Source: Eustoma russellianum (Eukaryota; Streptophyta; Magnoliopsida; Gentianales; Gentianaceae). From it: DNA of 64,000 bases. The notes under the pieces are model-generated. The model made no database searches, was not told where the DNA came from, and saw only the letters and a program-made list of their open reading frames with translations. Below are positions 12,376 through 24,957 of this stretch, in pieces (the stretch's first letter is position 1; the number at the start of each line of letters is the position of its first letter). The DNA is taken from the NCBI GenBank assembly GCA_036186865.1, contig AP025054.1:22106122-22170121 (forward strand), read 5' to 3'. Made by a program: the position numbers and the translations under genes.

Positions 12376-13545
12376 ATTTATTATAAAGATAATACATCAA
12401 ATGAGTTAGAGAGACTTACGCGCGAACGTATAAACGGTGGTGAAATCGGCTCGATGAAATTATTCTGCCACCGCAATAATTTTGGAGGAGCCCAAAATAC
12501 CTCATCGTGACCTATGACTGGAAGATTGCCGGAGGAACCTGAGTGTCACAAAGATTATCATGGGAATACCTTGTTCATAGGAGAATGAGATATTAGGAAC
12601 CATTTCAGGAGAAAACAATACCGAAGGATGTGATGTTGACAGGGGCAAGAGGGTTTCCTTGTGTGTATCCTCTTCTGTGTGCACAAGCTGTGAAGGTGCC
12701 GTCTTGGTTGCGGATGCTTACCCTCGGATTCATCAGCATTGGTCGGATGTTCTTACGTTTCTGTCTTCCCATAATTAGTTTCCTTGTGTCCTAGACGATA
12801 GCAAGAGGTACAATACAATGGAAGATCTTCGTAAATAACATGCTGAGAAAGTACACGATTGGAAACCTGAATAAAAACACAGGTTGGTAGTTCCTAGGAG
12901 ATGTCCACCTCCACGAGTAGACGTGCCACTGACGGGCGGATAAACTCTGCTGTAGCTGCATCTAATTTCATTGGAGTTCTTAGCATGTGGCCGATCTGAA
13001 ATAAAGAATCATGTTGATGAAAATGGACTGGCAATCCCAGTAAGGATACCCATATCCAGCCAATTGGTACATCAACTTTAGGATCATAGTCCGGGGTCCA
13101 TTTGGTAACCCTCATATATTTGCCTACAATGGTCCAGTTTGTCGTGCAAAACATCGAAGATAGTCTCCTTCCCGTGCAAATGCAACAACAAATGCGTAGG
13201 GTCGAGAAGGCCTACCCGTACCATGCCTGTGAATCCTATGCGATCAATAGTCGATCGAATGGTGGCTATCGGTGGTCTTCCATACCAAATGTTCCCACCA
13301 GTATGAATCGATAAGGAGCCGCAAGCGAGTTGATTTCCTCTTCTTTATACAAAAAAGACGTGATTCTCTCTAACTCTGGCGATCAGCCGGTAGCCTAGTG
13401 CCACCATCTCTTCCGCTACTCTCCGATCATCTGCTACCCTCCGATCTTCTTCGCCTTCATCTACATTTCATCTTCGACTGATCACCGCTAGGATGGCAAC
13501 AACAGTGGCAAAGCGGCCGCCGCAGCCGCATACATCACGTTCGGA
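12376..13545 (-). mobile_element. L1-type LINE, 5' part with ORF1 (continuation of 1-1411)
   Basis: Continuation of the LINE split by the copia insertion; ATTTA is duplicated on each side. Minus strand, 5' end near 13545. The leader (about 13540-13340) precedes ORF1. At 13154-12894 the peptide contains KWTPDYDPKVDVPIGWIWVS and RPSVARLLVEVDIS. This is the DUF4283-like nucleic-acid-binding region of plant LINE ORF1, whose hallmark is R-P-S-x-A-R-x-x-V-E-V-D. Frame breaks on both sides leave only short ORFs. The ORF1-ORF2 spacer is 12890-12380. Confidence 0.85.
12894..13340 (-). pseudogene. LINE ORF1 (DUF4283-type) remnant
   Basis: RNA-binding ORF1 of a plant L1. One continuous 86-residue reading (13154-12894) covers the middle of the domain, ending at the conserved arginine-to-aspartate block (RPSVARLLVEVDIS). 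The N-terminal part is recognisable in another frame upstream (13340-13154). The C-terminal zinc knuckle is not visible. The element is dead and serves as a marker for LINE orientation. Confidence 0.75.
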
Positions 13546-13878
13546 TATATACATACATATATACACACACACATATTTATTGAAAGACGGGCGGTACGGT
13601 CTGGAGTTTTTATTAATAATAAGCCCTCACTTGTGGTGGAGGAATACCGTGGTTACATAGTGTGTAGGAGACTCTCCTACTGAAAAGTAAATGTGATGCA
13701 TGAACTATGTACATGTAAACCTGCAAAGTGTGAATGACTAAAGAAAAATAAATAATGTACGAATCCGAGTCTAGTACTAATGCTGCGATGTGCTTGTATC
13801 TAGCGCCAGATGCTGCAGGGACGTCGTCACTCCGTGATCATCCCGTAAAAAGCTACTCGCCAGTAATTTACGGCTATT
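13546..13878 (-). mobile_element. LINE 3' UTR fragment with TA/CA-rich tail
   Basis: Minus-strand 3' end of a second LINE copy. The block containing CCTCACTTGTGG and the palindrome GTAGGAGACTCTCCTAC (13664-13680) matches the 3' end of the plus-strand LINE (reverse complement of 32835-32890), and CTCACTT.TGG.GGAGGAATA also occurs at 33006-33030. Its tail is the (TA)n/(CA)n run 13546-13576. It abuts the broken end of a copia pol copy at 13878/13879, which is the innermost junction of the inverted duplication. Confidence 0.75.
13664..13680 (-). other. LINE 3'-end hairpin, version A
   Basis: GTAGGAGACTCTCCTAC is a perfect palindrome around one central base (8-bp stem). The homologous palindrome at 32835-32851 differs at one stem pair but stays self-complementary. 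This suggests a folded RNA element in the LINE 3' UTR, perhaps recognised by its reverse transcriptase. Confidence 0.6.
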
Positions 13879-15181
13879 TTACAACCACCATAATCAGTAT
13901 CACTATATGCATACAATTCCAACTTAGAGTTCCTATCATACCAAAGTCCTAAATGAGGTGTATGTTTAATATATCTAAATATCTTTTTCACCGCATTATA
14001 ATGTGACATCTTTGGACAAGATTGAAACCTAGTACACATACACACACTAAACATTATATCAGTTCTTGATGCTATTAAATACAATAATGATCCAATAATA
14101 GACCTATAAAGTGTGTTGTAAAAAGGTTTTCCATTCTCATCTTTGTCTAACTTGGTACTTACACTCATGGGGGTAGTTGTAGGTTTCAACTCTTCAAATC
14201 CAAATTTCTTACTCATGTCATTGATATACTTAATTTGACTAATATGGATTCCTCGAGGAGTTTGTTTTATTTGTAATCCTAAGAAATAGTTGAGTTCTCC
14301 TGCCACAGACATTTCAAATTCAAATTTCATACAATCTTCAAAGTCTTTTACTAGGGTAGGATTGGTTGAACGAAAGATTATATCATCTACATAGATTTGG
14401 GCTATTAGTAGATCACTTTCTTTTCTTTTTAGAAAGAAGGTATTATCTATGGTTCCTCTCCTATAATTATTTTTTGAGGATCAAGTTTGCAAATCTAACA
14501 TACCAAGCTCAAGGAGCTTGTTTTAAACCATATAAAGTTTTCTTTCGCTTATATACATGGTTAGTCTTCAAAACCCAGAGGTTGTTTTACAAAGACTTCT
14601 TGTATAAACCCATTTAAGAAGGCGCTTTTAACATCCATTTGAAATAGTTTGATATTACTCAAACTAGCAACGGCTAATAGTAATCTAATGGCTTCTAGGC
14701 GTGCAAGGGGTGCAAATGTCTCTTCATAGTCTATACCCTCTTGTTGGTTATATCCTTGTGTGACTAGCCTAGTTTTATTTCTTACTATATCACCTTGTTC
14801 AATCATCTTATTCCTAAAAACCCACTTAGTACCTATTATGGATTTATTATCAGGTTTTGGTAATAAATCTCATACATCATTCCTAGTAAACTGGTTCAAT
14901 TCTTCATGCATAGCATTCACCCAAAAAGTATCACCCAAAGCTTCTTTAACATTTTTGGTTCTAAGTGAGAAAGTAATGTATGCAACTCGGCAAAATCAAC
15001 TCTGTTGATATTTCTCCAAGTCCTTATCCCTTGATTTAAATCTCCTATGATCAATTCCTTAAGATACTATTGTTTATCTTTAATATGCCACAATTTCTAG
15101 GTTGACTAGGTTCATTCACTTCTTCTTCAAATATATCATTTGTATGTATATTTTCATATTCTATTGGGACATCTCTCAAAG
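13879..15181 (-). pseudogene. Third copy of copia pol 3' half (RT to RNase H, truncated)
   Basis: Minus strand. The linker begins at 15181 (reverse complement of CTCAAAGTTAA), then RT (14806-14561, EGIDYEETFAPLARLEAIR) and RT/RNase H connection (14330-13880, GELNYFLGLQIKQTPRGIHISQ and SRTDIMFSVCMC). It ends abruptly inside RNase H after DYGGCKI, where LINE 3'-UTR sequence starts. It is nearly identical to the copies at 15235-17246 and 17545-19200, with a few stops and frame breaks. Confidence 0.88.
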
Positions 15182-15234
15182 TTAATACTTAAAATCATGC
15201 TTTTGAAAATTATTCAAACACAACATTCTCAATA
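15182..15234 (-). repeat. 53-bp LTR stub (second)
   Basis: The first 53 bp of the element's LTR in minus orientation, preceded by the polypurine tract. It is cut at GTATTAA and joined to internal pol sequence. Same length and same breakpoint as the stub at 17247-17299; its first bases read TATTG instead of TGTTG. Confidence 0.85.
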
Positions 15235-17246
15235 TTCTCTCCCTTTTGAATGATTTTCAAAATAACATTACATGATTTTAAATATTTTACCAATTGTTTG
15301 CAAACCAATTTAACCAATTGTTTTAGCCTATAGCAATTGTTTTTGGACATGTTCTCCCCCTCAACATATATTCTCCTGCCTAGCTCCCTCTTAACTTATG
15401 CTCCGAACCACTTGTATAACTTTAACCTTAAAATCATGATTTCTCTCTCTCCTATTTTATTTTGCAAATCATGCGAAAGAGTAAATCATGTTATAGTATC
15501 ATAGGACAACATTCCTAATTTGTCTCTCAAGGCTTCAAAAGTAGCTTGACTAAGGGGTTTGGTAAAGATGTCAGCAACTTGGTTATCAGTTCTTATATGG
15601 TCTATGATGATAGTTCCATTTTGAACATGGTCTCGTAAAAAATGGTACCTAACTTCTATGTGCTTGGCTTTAGAATGAAGTACCGGATTCCATGAAAGAT
15701 TTATTGCACTTGTGCTATCGCAGAAAATTGGAATCTGACTCATTATAATACCAAAGTCACTAAGTTGCTGTTTTAGCCAAAGGATTTGTGTGGTACAAAG
15801 GCTTAAAGCTATATATTCTGCTTCAGTGGTAAAAAGGGCTACACTAGCTTGTTTCTTAGAAAACCAAGAAATTAGGTTGGTTCTTATGAATTGACAAGTT
15901 CCACTAGTGGATTTTCTATCTAATTTACAACCACCATAATCAGCATCACTATATGCATACAATTCCAACTTAGAGTTCCTATCATACCAAAGTCCTAAAT
16001 GAGGTGTATGTTTAATATATCTAAATATCTTTTCCACCGCATTATAATATGACATCTTTGGACAAGATTGAAACCTAGCACACATACACACACTAAACAT
16101 TATATCAGTTCTTGATGCTATTAAATACAATAATGATCCAATCATAGACCTATAAAGTGTGTCGTCAAAAGGTTTTCCATTCTCATCTTTGTCTAACTTG
16201 GTACTTACACTCATGGGGGTAGTTGTAGGTTTTAACTCTTCAAATCCAAATTTCTTACTCATGTCATTGTTATACTTAATTTGACTAATATGGATTCCTC
16301 GAGGAGTTAGTTTTATTTGTAACCTTAAGAAATAGTTGAGTTCTCCTACCATAGACATTTCAAATTCAGATTTCATACAATCTTCAAAGTCTTTTACTAA
16401 GGTAGGATTGGTTGAACCAAAGATTATATCTTCTACATTGATTTGGACTATTAGTAGATCACTTTCTTTTCTTTTCTTTTCAGAAAGAAGGTATTATCTA
16501 TGGTTCCTCTCCTATAATTATTTTTCGAGGAGAAAGTTTGCAAATCTATCATACCAAGCTCTTGGAGCTTGTTTTAAACCATATAAAGCTTTCTTTGGCT
16601 TATATACATGGTTAGGATGTTTTAAGTCTTCAAAACCCATAGGTTGTTTTACAAAGACGACTTCTTGTATAAACCCATTTAAGAAGGCGCTTTAACATCC
16701 ATTTGAAATAGTTTGATATTACTCAAACTAGCAATGGCTAATAGTAATCTAATGGCTTCTTGGCGTGCAACGGGTGCGAATGTCTCTTCATAGTCTATAC
16801 CCTCTTGTTGGTTATATCCTTGTGCGACTAGCCTAGTTTTAATTCTTACAATATCACCTTGTTCATTCATCTTATTCCTAAAAACCCACTTAGTACCTAT
16901 TATGGATTTATTATCAGGTTTTGGTATTAAATCTCATACATCATTCCTAGTAAACTGGTTCAATTCTTCATGCATAGCATTCACCCAAAAAGTATCACCC
17001 AAAGCTTCTTTAACATTTTTGGTTCTAAGTGAGAAAGTAATGTATGCAACTCGGCAAAATCAACTCTGTTGATATTTCTCCGAGTTCTTATCCCTTGATT
17101 TAAATCTCCTATGATCGATTCCTTAGGATGCTTTTGTTTATCTTTAATATGTCACCAATTTCTAGGTTGACTAGGTTCATTCACGTCTTCTTCAAATATA
17201 TCATTTGTATGTATATTTTCATATTCTATTAGGACATCTCTTAAAG
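15235..17246 (-). pseudogene. Second copy of copia pol 3' half (RT, RNase H, polypurine zone)
   Basis: Minus strand. Linker from 17246, RT start (16870-16679, GIDYEETFAPVARQEAIR), then a frame break and a 296-residue reading (16376-15486) covering the RT thumb and the whole RNase H (LDRKSTSGTCQF, TTEAEYIALS, VADIFTKPLS). This is followed by the non-coding polypurine zone (15485-15235). The unit equals about 7700-9685 of the plus-strand element. Confidence 0.9.
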
Positions 17247-17299
17247 TTAACACTTAAAATCATGCTTTTGAAAATTATTCAAACACAACATTCTCAACA
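17247..17299 (-). repeat. 53-bp LTR stub (first)
   Basis: Start of the 3' LTR of the minus-strand element (reverse complement begins TGTTGAGAATG), directly after the polypurine tract AAAGGGAGAGAA. It breaks after GTGTTAA and continues as pol sequence. The remaining ~2.6 kb of the LTR is absent. Confidence 0.88.
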
Positions 17300-17544
17300 T
17301 TCTCTCCCTTTTGAATGATTTTCAAAATAACATTACATGATTTTAAATATTTTACCAATTGTTTGCAAACCAATTTTACCAATTGTTTTAGCTTGTACCA
17401 ATTGTTTTTGGACATGTTCTCCCCCTCAACATATATTCTCCTACCTAGCTCCCCCTTAACTTTGCTCCGAACCACTTGTATAACTTTAACCTTAAAATAA
17501 TGATTTCTCTCTCTCCCCCTTTATTTTTCAAATCATGCAAAAGA

Positions 17545-20500
17545 GCAAATCATGTTATAGTATCATAGGACAACATTCCTAATTTGTCTCGTAAGGCTTC
17601 AAAAGTGGCTTGACTTAGGGGTTTGGTAAAGATGTCAGCAACTTGGTTATCAGTTCTTATATGGTCTATTATGATATTTCCATTTTGAACATGGTCTCGT
17701 TAAAAATGGTACCTAACTTCTATGTGCTTGGATTTAGAATGTAGAACCGGATTCCATGAAAGATTTATTGCACTTGTGCTATCGCAGAAAATTGGAATCT
17801 GACTCATTATAATACCAAAGTCACTAAGTTGTTGTTTTAGCCAAAGGATATGTGTGGTACAAAGGCTTAAAGCTATATATTCTGCTTTGGTGGTAGAAAG
17901 GGCTACACTAGTTTGTTTCTTGGAAAGCCAAGAAATTAGGTTGGTTCCTATGAATTGACAAGTTCCACCAGTGAATTTTCTATCTATTTTACAACCACCA
18001 TAATCAACATCACTACATGCATACAATTCCAACTTAGAGTTCCTATCATAGCAAAGTCCTAAATGAGGTGTATGTTTAATATATCTAAATATCTTTTCCA
18101 CCGTATTATAATGTGACATCTTTTGACAAGATTGAAACCTAGCACACATACACACACTAAACATTATATCAGGTCTTGATGTGGTTAAATACAATAATGA
18201 TCCAATCATAGACCTATAAAGTGTGTCGTCAAAAGGTTTTCCATTCTCATCTTTGTCTAACCTAGTACTTACACTCATGGGGGTAGTTGTAGGTTTCAAC
18301 TCTTCAAATCCAAATTTCTTACTCATGTCATTGATATACTTAATTTGACTAATATGGATTCCTCGAGGAGTTTGTTTTATTTGTAATCCTAAGAAATAGT
18401 TGAGTTCTCCTACCATAGACATTTCAAATTCAGATTTCATACAATCTTCAAAGTCTTTTACTAAGGTAGGATTGGTTGAACCAAAGATTATATCTTCTAC
18501 ATAGATTTGGACTATTAGTAGATCATTTTCTTTTCTTTTCAGAAAGAAGGTATTATCTATGGTTCCTCTCCTATAATTATTTTTCGAGGAGAAAGTTTGC
18601 AAATCTATCATACCAAGCTCTTGGAGCTTGTTTTAAACCATATAAAGCTTTCTTTGGCTTATATACATGGTTAGGATGTTTTAAGTCTTCAAAACCCATA
18701 GGTTGTTTTACAAAGACTTCTTCTTGTATAAACTCATTTAAGAAGGCGCTTTAACATCCATTTGAAATAGTTTGATATTACTCAAACTAGCAATGGCTAA
18801 TAGTAATCTAATGGCTTCTAGGCGTGCAACGGGTGCAAATGTCTCTTCATAGTCTACACCCTCTTGTTGGTTATATCCTTGTGCGACTAGGCTAGCTTTA
18901 TTTCTTACTATATCACCTTGTTCATTCATCTTATTCATAAAAACCCACTTAGTACCTATTATGGATTTATTATCAGGTTTTGGTAATAAATCTCATACAT
19001 CATTCCTAGTAAACTGGTTCAATTCTTCATACATAGCATTCACCCAAAAAGTATCACCCAAAGCTTCTTTAACATTTTTGGTTCTAAGTGAGAAACTAAT
19101 GTATGCAACTCGGCAAAATCAACTCTGTTGATATTTTTCCGAGTTCTTATCCCTTGATTTAAATCTCATGTGATCAATTCCTTAGGGTGCTTTTGTTCAT
19201 CTTTAATATGCCACCAATTTCTAGGTTGACTAGGTTCATTCACTTATTCTTCAAATATATCATTTCTATGTATATTTTCATATTCTATTGGGACACCTCT
19301 CAAAGTTGACTCTTCTATTTGAAGGTTTTCTCGATCAATATCCTCTAAAGGTTCATGTAATTCATGTTCAGGGGGAGTTAAATCTAGAGGATCAATTGTG
19401 GGTTCTAATGAAAAATCATCATCATTGTGAAAATATTCATGGTTTCAATCATACTTCTTTTTATATTATCATTTGTTTCAAGATAAGTATACTCATTGAA
19501 TTTTACATGAATAGATTCAATGATCTTTTTAGATGTAGGATTATAACATCTATATGCCTTTGAATTTGTTGAATTTCCTACAAAAATACATTCAATTGAT
19601 TTTGGTTCAAATTTATCTAAATTATCCTTAATGTTTAGCACAAAGCATTTACAACCAAAAACACGTAAATAATCAACTTTTGGTAATCTATTTTTTGATA
19701 GTTCATAAGGTGTTTTATTCAACTTTTTTCTTATAGATAATCTATTTATAATGTAACATGCGCAATTTACTGCTTCAGCCCATAAGAATTTGGGAACATG
19801 ATTTTCACATAGCATAGTTCTTGTTATTTCTTGTATGGTTCTATTTTTACGTTCTACAACTCCATTTAGTTGTGGTGTTCTAGGTGGTGAAAATTCATGT
19901 TTTTTTCCATTTGGTTCACAAAATTTAATCACATTCTTATTCTTAAATTCTCCACCTCTATCACTTCTAATTCTTTTAACACTTTCTTCATAAAGATTTT
20001 CAAGTTGTTTAACAAGCTTTTCAATTTCTAATGAAGCATCATCTTTATGTGTTAAAAATAATGTCCATGCATATCGTGAGTAATCGTCTACTAAAACACA
20101 TACATAATAGTGTCCACCTAAACTTTTTGTCCTATTTGGACCAAATAAATCTATGTGTAGTAATGCTAATATGTGATTAGTAATCAGTTCATGTTTGGGC
20201 TTTAATGTTTCTTTACTATGTTTACCCTTAATACAAGTTTCACATAGTTGAAAATTATTCATTTCAAGACTAGGTTTACATCGAAGTCATGTGATATTAA
20301 ACACTTAATTTTAGCATCTAATATGTTGTTTAAGGATAAAGTATATATATTTCCATCTCCACTTTCTTTTAACACAATTTCTCCTTCATTATTGGTTATA
20401 TTACATGAAGTAGGAAAGAAAGAAACATTATAACCACAATCAATTAATTGAGAAATACTTAACAAATTGTAAGATAAATTTCTTACCAAAAGGACATTAC

Positions 20501-20690
20501 TGATTTGAAATGTACCCGGGTCCCCAACCGTTCCTTTTCCAACAACTCTACCTTGGTTGTTGTCACCAAATTTTACCTTTCCTCCGTTCTTTACTTCTTC
20601 CAATTTGGTGAATAGCTTGGGGTTCCCCGTCATGTGCCTTGAACATCCACTATCTAAAAACTATTTGGTTTTTACATTCTTTGACTTTGC
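17545..20690 (-). pseudogene. pol of the minus-strand copia element (integrase, RT, RNase H)
   Basis: GAG-pre-integrase 20633-20259 (MTGNPKLFTKLEE). Integrase 20262-19405, a 285-residue unbroken reading with CETCIKGKHSK, IDLFGPNRTKSLGGHYY, RSDRGGEF and NGVVERKNRTIQE. RT start 18938-18738 (GVDYEETFAPVARLEAIR). RT/RNase H 18611-17700, a 303-residue reading. The RT box reads YVEDIIFG, with the first catalytic aspartate replaced by glutamate. A stop replaces the tryptophan before the protease DSG, and about 75 bp present in the plus-strand copy (6655-6735) is missing near 20275. Better preserved in frame than the plus-strand copy but still inactive. Confidence 0.92.
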
Positions 20691-20699
20691 CTCCTCTCA

Positions 20700-22198
20700 T
20701 TCCTTGCAATTTTCCTACAATGGAGACAAAGTTTTAGGTACCCTTTATTTGGGTCCTTGAATGTTAGGGACACCACCCTTGTTTATATAACCTTTGGGTA
20801 TCCAAACTTTGATGTACCTTCTTGGCACATATTTGACATTATTAAAATGTGAATAATATAAAGGATTTTCATGCACTTGACCATTCCATTTAAAAGATGA
20901 TGCATTGTTATACATGTTGTACCTTAGTTTATATGTATTATTTTGTGGCCGATTTTTATGACTAAAGTAAGGCATATGATTTTGTTTCTTATATGGTGCT
21001 ATGTATGTGTATTCATATGCATTTCTATAAGCCTTATATGAATGTTGCCTCTATTTAGGTCTATATGCATTATAATAAGTAGGTTGCATTCCATTATGTC
21101 TAGTTACATTTGTATACATATAGGCATAATTTCTAAGTTGTCTAGATGCAAAGTTTTGCCTAGTTGCACGTTTATATATGTGTGCTTTTATGGGTGCATG
21201 TTGCATTTTTACCTCGGAATATGCAGAAGAAGTAGTAGAAGAAGATGTAGCAGGCAAAGTTGATTTTGTTGTATTATACGGCAACTTAGACTTAGATGAT
21301 ACAAAGTTAGTCTTTTTGCCTAACTTGTCATTTTCTTCTATATACCCTAAACCATTTTTATCATTTCCATATTTTTGAGATGATATAAGTGTGTCAAGCA
21401 TGTTTGTGCCAGATTTAAATTGTTCTAATGTTTTCTCTAAGTCTAACTTACTTGATTTAAGTTTAGACACTTCTTCTTCACAATCATGCATTTTGATTTT
21501 TAGCATATTGTTTTCAATTTTTAGGTTTAGTTCACTTTTTCTACATGACTCAATTTTATCTTTCAAAGAGTCAAGAGTATTAGAGGATTCTTGTTTAAAA
21601 GACTCTAATTGATTGGAAAATTCCAAGTTGGACGTCTTCAACTTGTCATTTTCTTCAATTAGTTTCTTTTTCTCTTTAGATAACTTTTTACAATGAGCAT
21701 GCATTTTCATGAATTCATCATACACTTCATCGAAAGTCATCTCAGTGTCAGAATCCAAATCAGAACTAGAAATTACCTCATTTGAGATGAAGCACACTTG
21801 AGCTTCCTCATTCTCTGAGTGCTCATATTCTGAATATGAAGAATCACTCCATGTGCTTGCTTTGAGTGCACGTTTCTCTTTCTTTAATTGAACCATCTTT
21901 GGCCTTCTCCTTGGACCTTCCTTGGTTGGTTTAGCGTTCTTACCTGGACAATCATAAAATATATGGCCTTTTTGTCCGCACTCATAACACTTAAGTTCTT
22001 TATCATACCATTTATTGTTTTCATTTTTACTTGATTGATTTTAGATTGTAGGGTAGAAGAAGAAGAAAGTTTAGACCTATTTGGTTTATTAGGACGTTTC
22101 CTTAAAAAATTTCGAAGTTTTCTAGTCACCATTATTATATCATCATCTAATTCATTATCACTACTTGTTGAGCAGGCTTCATTTACTTATAGAGACTC
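20700..22198 (-). pseudogene. gag, 3' part, of the minus-strand copia element
   Basis: Minus strand, continuing the gag interrupted at 24958. Basic region and zinc knuckle (about 22010-21960, where the first knuckle cysteine region reads CYECGQKGHIFYDCP in a shifted frame), acidic Ser/Glu segment, coiled coil and Tyr-rich tail in one 281-residue reading (21896-21051), then a stretch (20975-20745) with FNNVKYVPRRYIKVWIPKG that the plus-strand copy has lost. The junction DSDTEMTFDE shows that the stop at 5400 of the plus copy is secondary. Confidence 0.88.
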
Positions 22199-22203
22199 AT
22201 TTG

Positions 22204-24952
22204 TGTTGGACCGTGTACCTGCAATAAACACCACTAGAGGGAGGGTGAATAGCGGTTAGCAGAAATTACACTACAACCCTTTGTAAAAATCACCTTTGAA
22301 AACAGAATCTAAGACCACCTCAGATTCAGAACCCGTTTTTGGAAAATTCAAAAACTAATTGTACACAACTCCAAAAATTATGAAACTTTCCAGATTTGAA
22401 CTTCAATATGTTAATTCCAAAAATTAGACAAAAATAAGATCGTTTGACCCTTCAAACAAATAAAAAGATTCAGATGGTCAATCAGCACAGAATTGGACAG
22501 AATGTTGCTGATTTTGCAAAACGTGTTTCTCTTTGAATACTCAACCAAAAAGGTTGATCTTTATATCAAAACACTCCTTAGGATGTGTAGATGATGTTTC
22601 CAAAAGACCCTGACCTTAAACAATTCTTGATAAATACAGAATTTAAGTTTTCTCAAAACTGGTCAGATTGCAGTCAGATTGGAGCAGTTATCTTGCAAAG
22701 ATTGAAAGACTAACTTTTCCTTGCTCAAATCAAGTGATTCTTATTGCAAATAAAAGCTAACAGTCTGAAGTATAACTCCACCAATAATCACGAATTTTGA
22801 AAATGTTTAGCTATTTTTTTTCAAAACGTGAGAAGCTGTGTGAAATCTGCAGTAAAAACAAGCAGAAAACAGAAATGAAGAAACAAGACAAGAACACCGA
22901 GGATTTATCCTGGTTTGGTCAATGTGACCTACTCCAGTCCCAAGGAACACCTTTCCTTGGATTTCACTATCAAATGAATCACCTTACAACAAGAACCGAG
23001 CTTGATCCTTGGTTTATAGACCAACCCTATTCAAAACTTGGATAATCACCTTCTACGCAATACTTAGTTGCAACACCTCTACCACCTATTGATATAGCCT
23101 TATAAGAATGGCTAATCAATCTTACAAATGAAGCTCAAGAGGCTTGTCGCACAACAAAAACAACAAGAATACATTTGCTACAGAGAATGAAACAATAACA
23201 ACAAGAAGATGAAGATGAAAGCTAGACAATTCAACAAATGCTTGTGAGCTTCAAGTGTGTTTCATCTTCTTCACCATTGCCTCTATTTATAGTGTGATTT
23301 GAGCCTTGGAGATAAGAACTCCAATGTGTCACCATCTTCATCATCAAATCCAAATGTCTTCTCATCATTGGTTGACCTTGTACACTTGGCAAAATGAGAC
23401 AACATAATTGGTCCACCTTGGCACTCCATGTTGGCCGAAATTTTCAACTAAAAAATGACTTGGAATTATCTTGACAATGTGAAGATAATAGCAAGGGATA
23501 ATACTCCATTATCCCCTCAACTTCTTGGCTTGAGAATAGGCATGTGGGCTTGAACATTTTAAAACTCAAAATTCAGCTCCAAGACCAAGTAAGTAGCCGT
23601 TGGCTACTAAGCTTTCTCAAAAAATATATTTTGATTTTCCTTTATAAAATAAGAAAGGATAATACCACCAAATTATCCCCAACTTCAAGTACAATAATAG
23701 GACATGTGAAGTCTTCATTTGACTTCAAAAAATCTGCCAAGAAAAGCCATATACACCAAGTAGCCGTTTGGCTATATTTGAAAAATCCAAGTTGGCAATT
23801 TTTGCCAACTAGCTCCTTTTTGGTTGGTCCACTTGTATCCAACTCATAAAATGAAAATTGTATCATCTCCACCTGCACATACACGTTTTTGAGCATACAA
23901 ATATGTGTAGCAACTCATGTTTTTGAACAAGAAATAAATAGATAATAGTTGACAAGATTATGTCAACGTGTAACACCGAAATTCCCAATATTTCTTCTTA
24001 TATGTCATGAACATTTAAACACCTTTTACACCTTTAATATCTCTGAATAATGATGATAAATGTGCTTTTATAACATATATAAGAGGGTCTTCAAGAAAAA
24101 ATAGAATGTGACATCTCAAATCGTCACATATCCAGCTATATGTGAGAGAAAGAGATAAAGAATCACCATATTATCTTCAAGTTAATAATAAATCAGCTCC
24201 AGAATTAAGATAATAATATGCTCAAGAGATTCTTTGAGTGAAAATACCAAAAATACCCTCGGAGGTAAAATTACCAAAATACTCCTGGTATATGAAAACT
24301 CCAAAAATGACCCGGATGGTCAGAAATAATCATGATATCACCTTTGTCATGATAAATAGTATAAGAATAAGTCCTTGATTTATTTTCACCATGTGATGTT
24401 CCTACAAAACTCAAAATACCAATTTTGCCCTTTTTGGTAAGTTGTAGAAACTTCCAAGGCACGTTAGTCACAATACATTTAAAATAATCAAAATCACATA
24501 AGATTCACATAATGAGCATGTATAAATCATATACAAATGAAAACAACCATTTTAACACCTTTTAGAAAAATATTTCTAAGAACCCTAAACATTCTATAAG
24601 ACGTGGATCGATCCATGTGAAGGGCTGACGTACGTCGATCGATCCATGTGAGGGGCTGACGTACGTTGATCGATCCACGTGTGAGATTGACGTCTCACAG
24701 TGAGTTTCAACTTTTGCCTCAGTATGACATCGATCGATCCATGTAGAGATCGATGTACATCGATCTATGACTGAGAGATCTATGTATACATCGATCTCTG
24801 GCTGAGAGATCTATGTAGAGATCGATGTCACTTTTTCATTTCTTTCAACTTTATTTCAACTTTTAATCACTTAAAACACCATATGTAATATTTTTAAGCA
24901 TTCACCACTTAAAATCATGACTTTGAAAATTATCCAAACATATTTCTCAATA
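22204..24952 (-). repeat. Solo LTR (2749 bp) of a related copia lineage nested in gag
   Basis: Minus strand, starting TATTGAGAAATATG (a one-base change from TGTTG) and ending CCAACA. It is flanked by ATTTG on both sides (22199-22203 and 24953-24957), the 5-bp target duplication. It shares the general plan of the 2.7-kb LTRs (palindrome array 24600-24835, TATA box at 23283-23292, shared block near 22905-22960, ending CACCACTAGAGGGAGGG..) but is clearly diverged. No internal sequence remains, as after LTR-LTR recombination. It is absent from the plus-strand copy. Confidence 0.93.
24600..24835 (-). repeat. Palindrome array in the nested solo LTR
   Basis: Array of ATCGATCGATCCATGT, GACGTACGTCGATC and AGAGATCGATGTACATCGATCT-type words. 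Same style as the arrays of the 2.7-kb LTRs, but spacing and order differ, and a sub-unit GAGAGATCTATGTA is repeated here (about 24765-24825). Confidence 0.75.
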
Positions 24953-24957
24953 ATTTG

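Noticed and set aside
12097..12510. 137-residue ORF crossing the 3' LTR end
   Set aside because: Spans the LTR/LINE junction at 12375 and therefore cannot be an ancestral gene.
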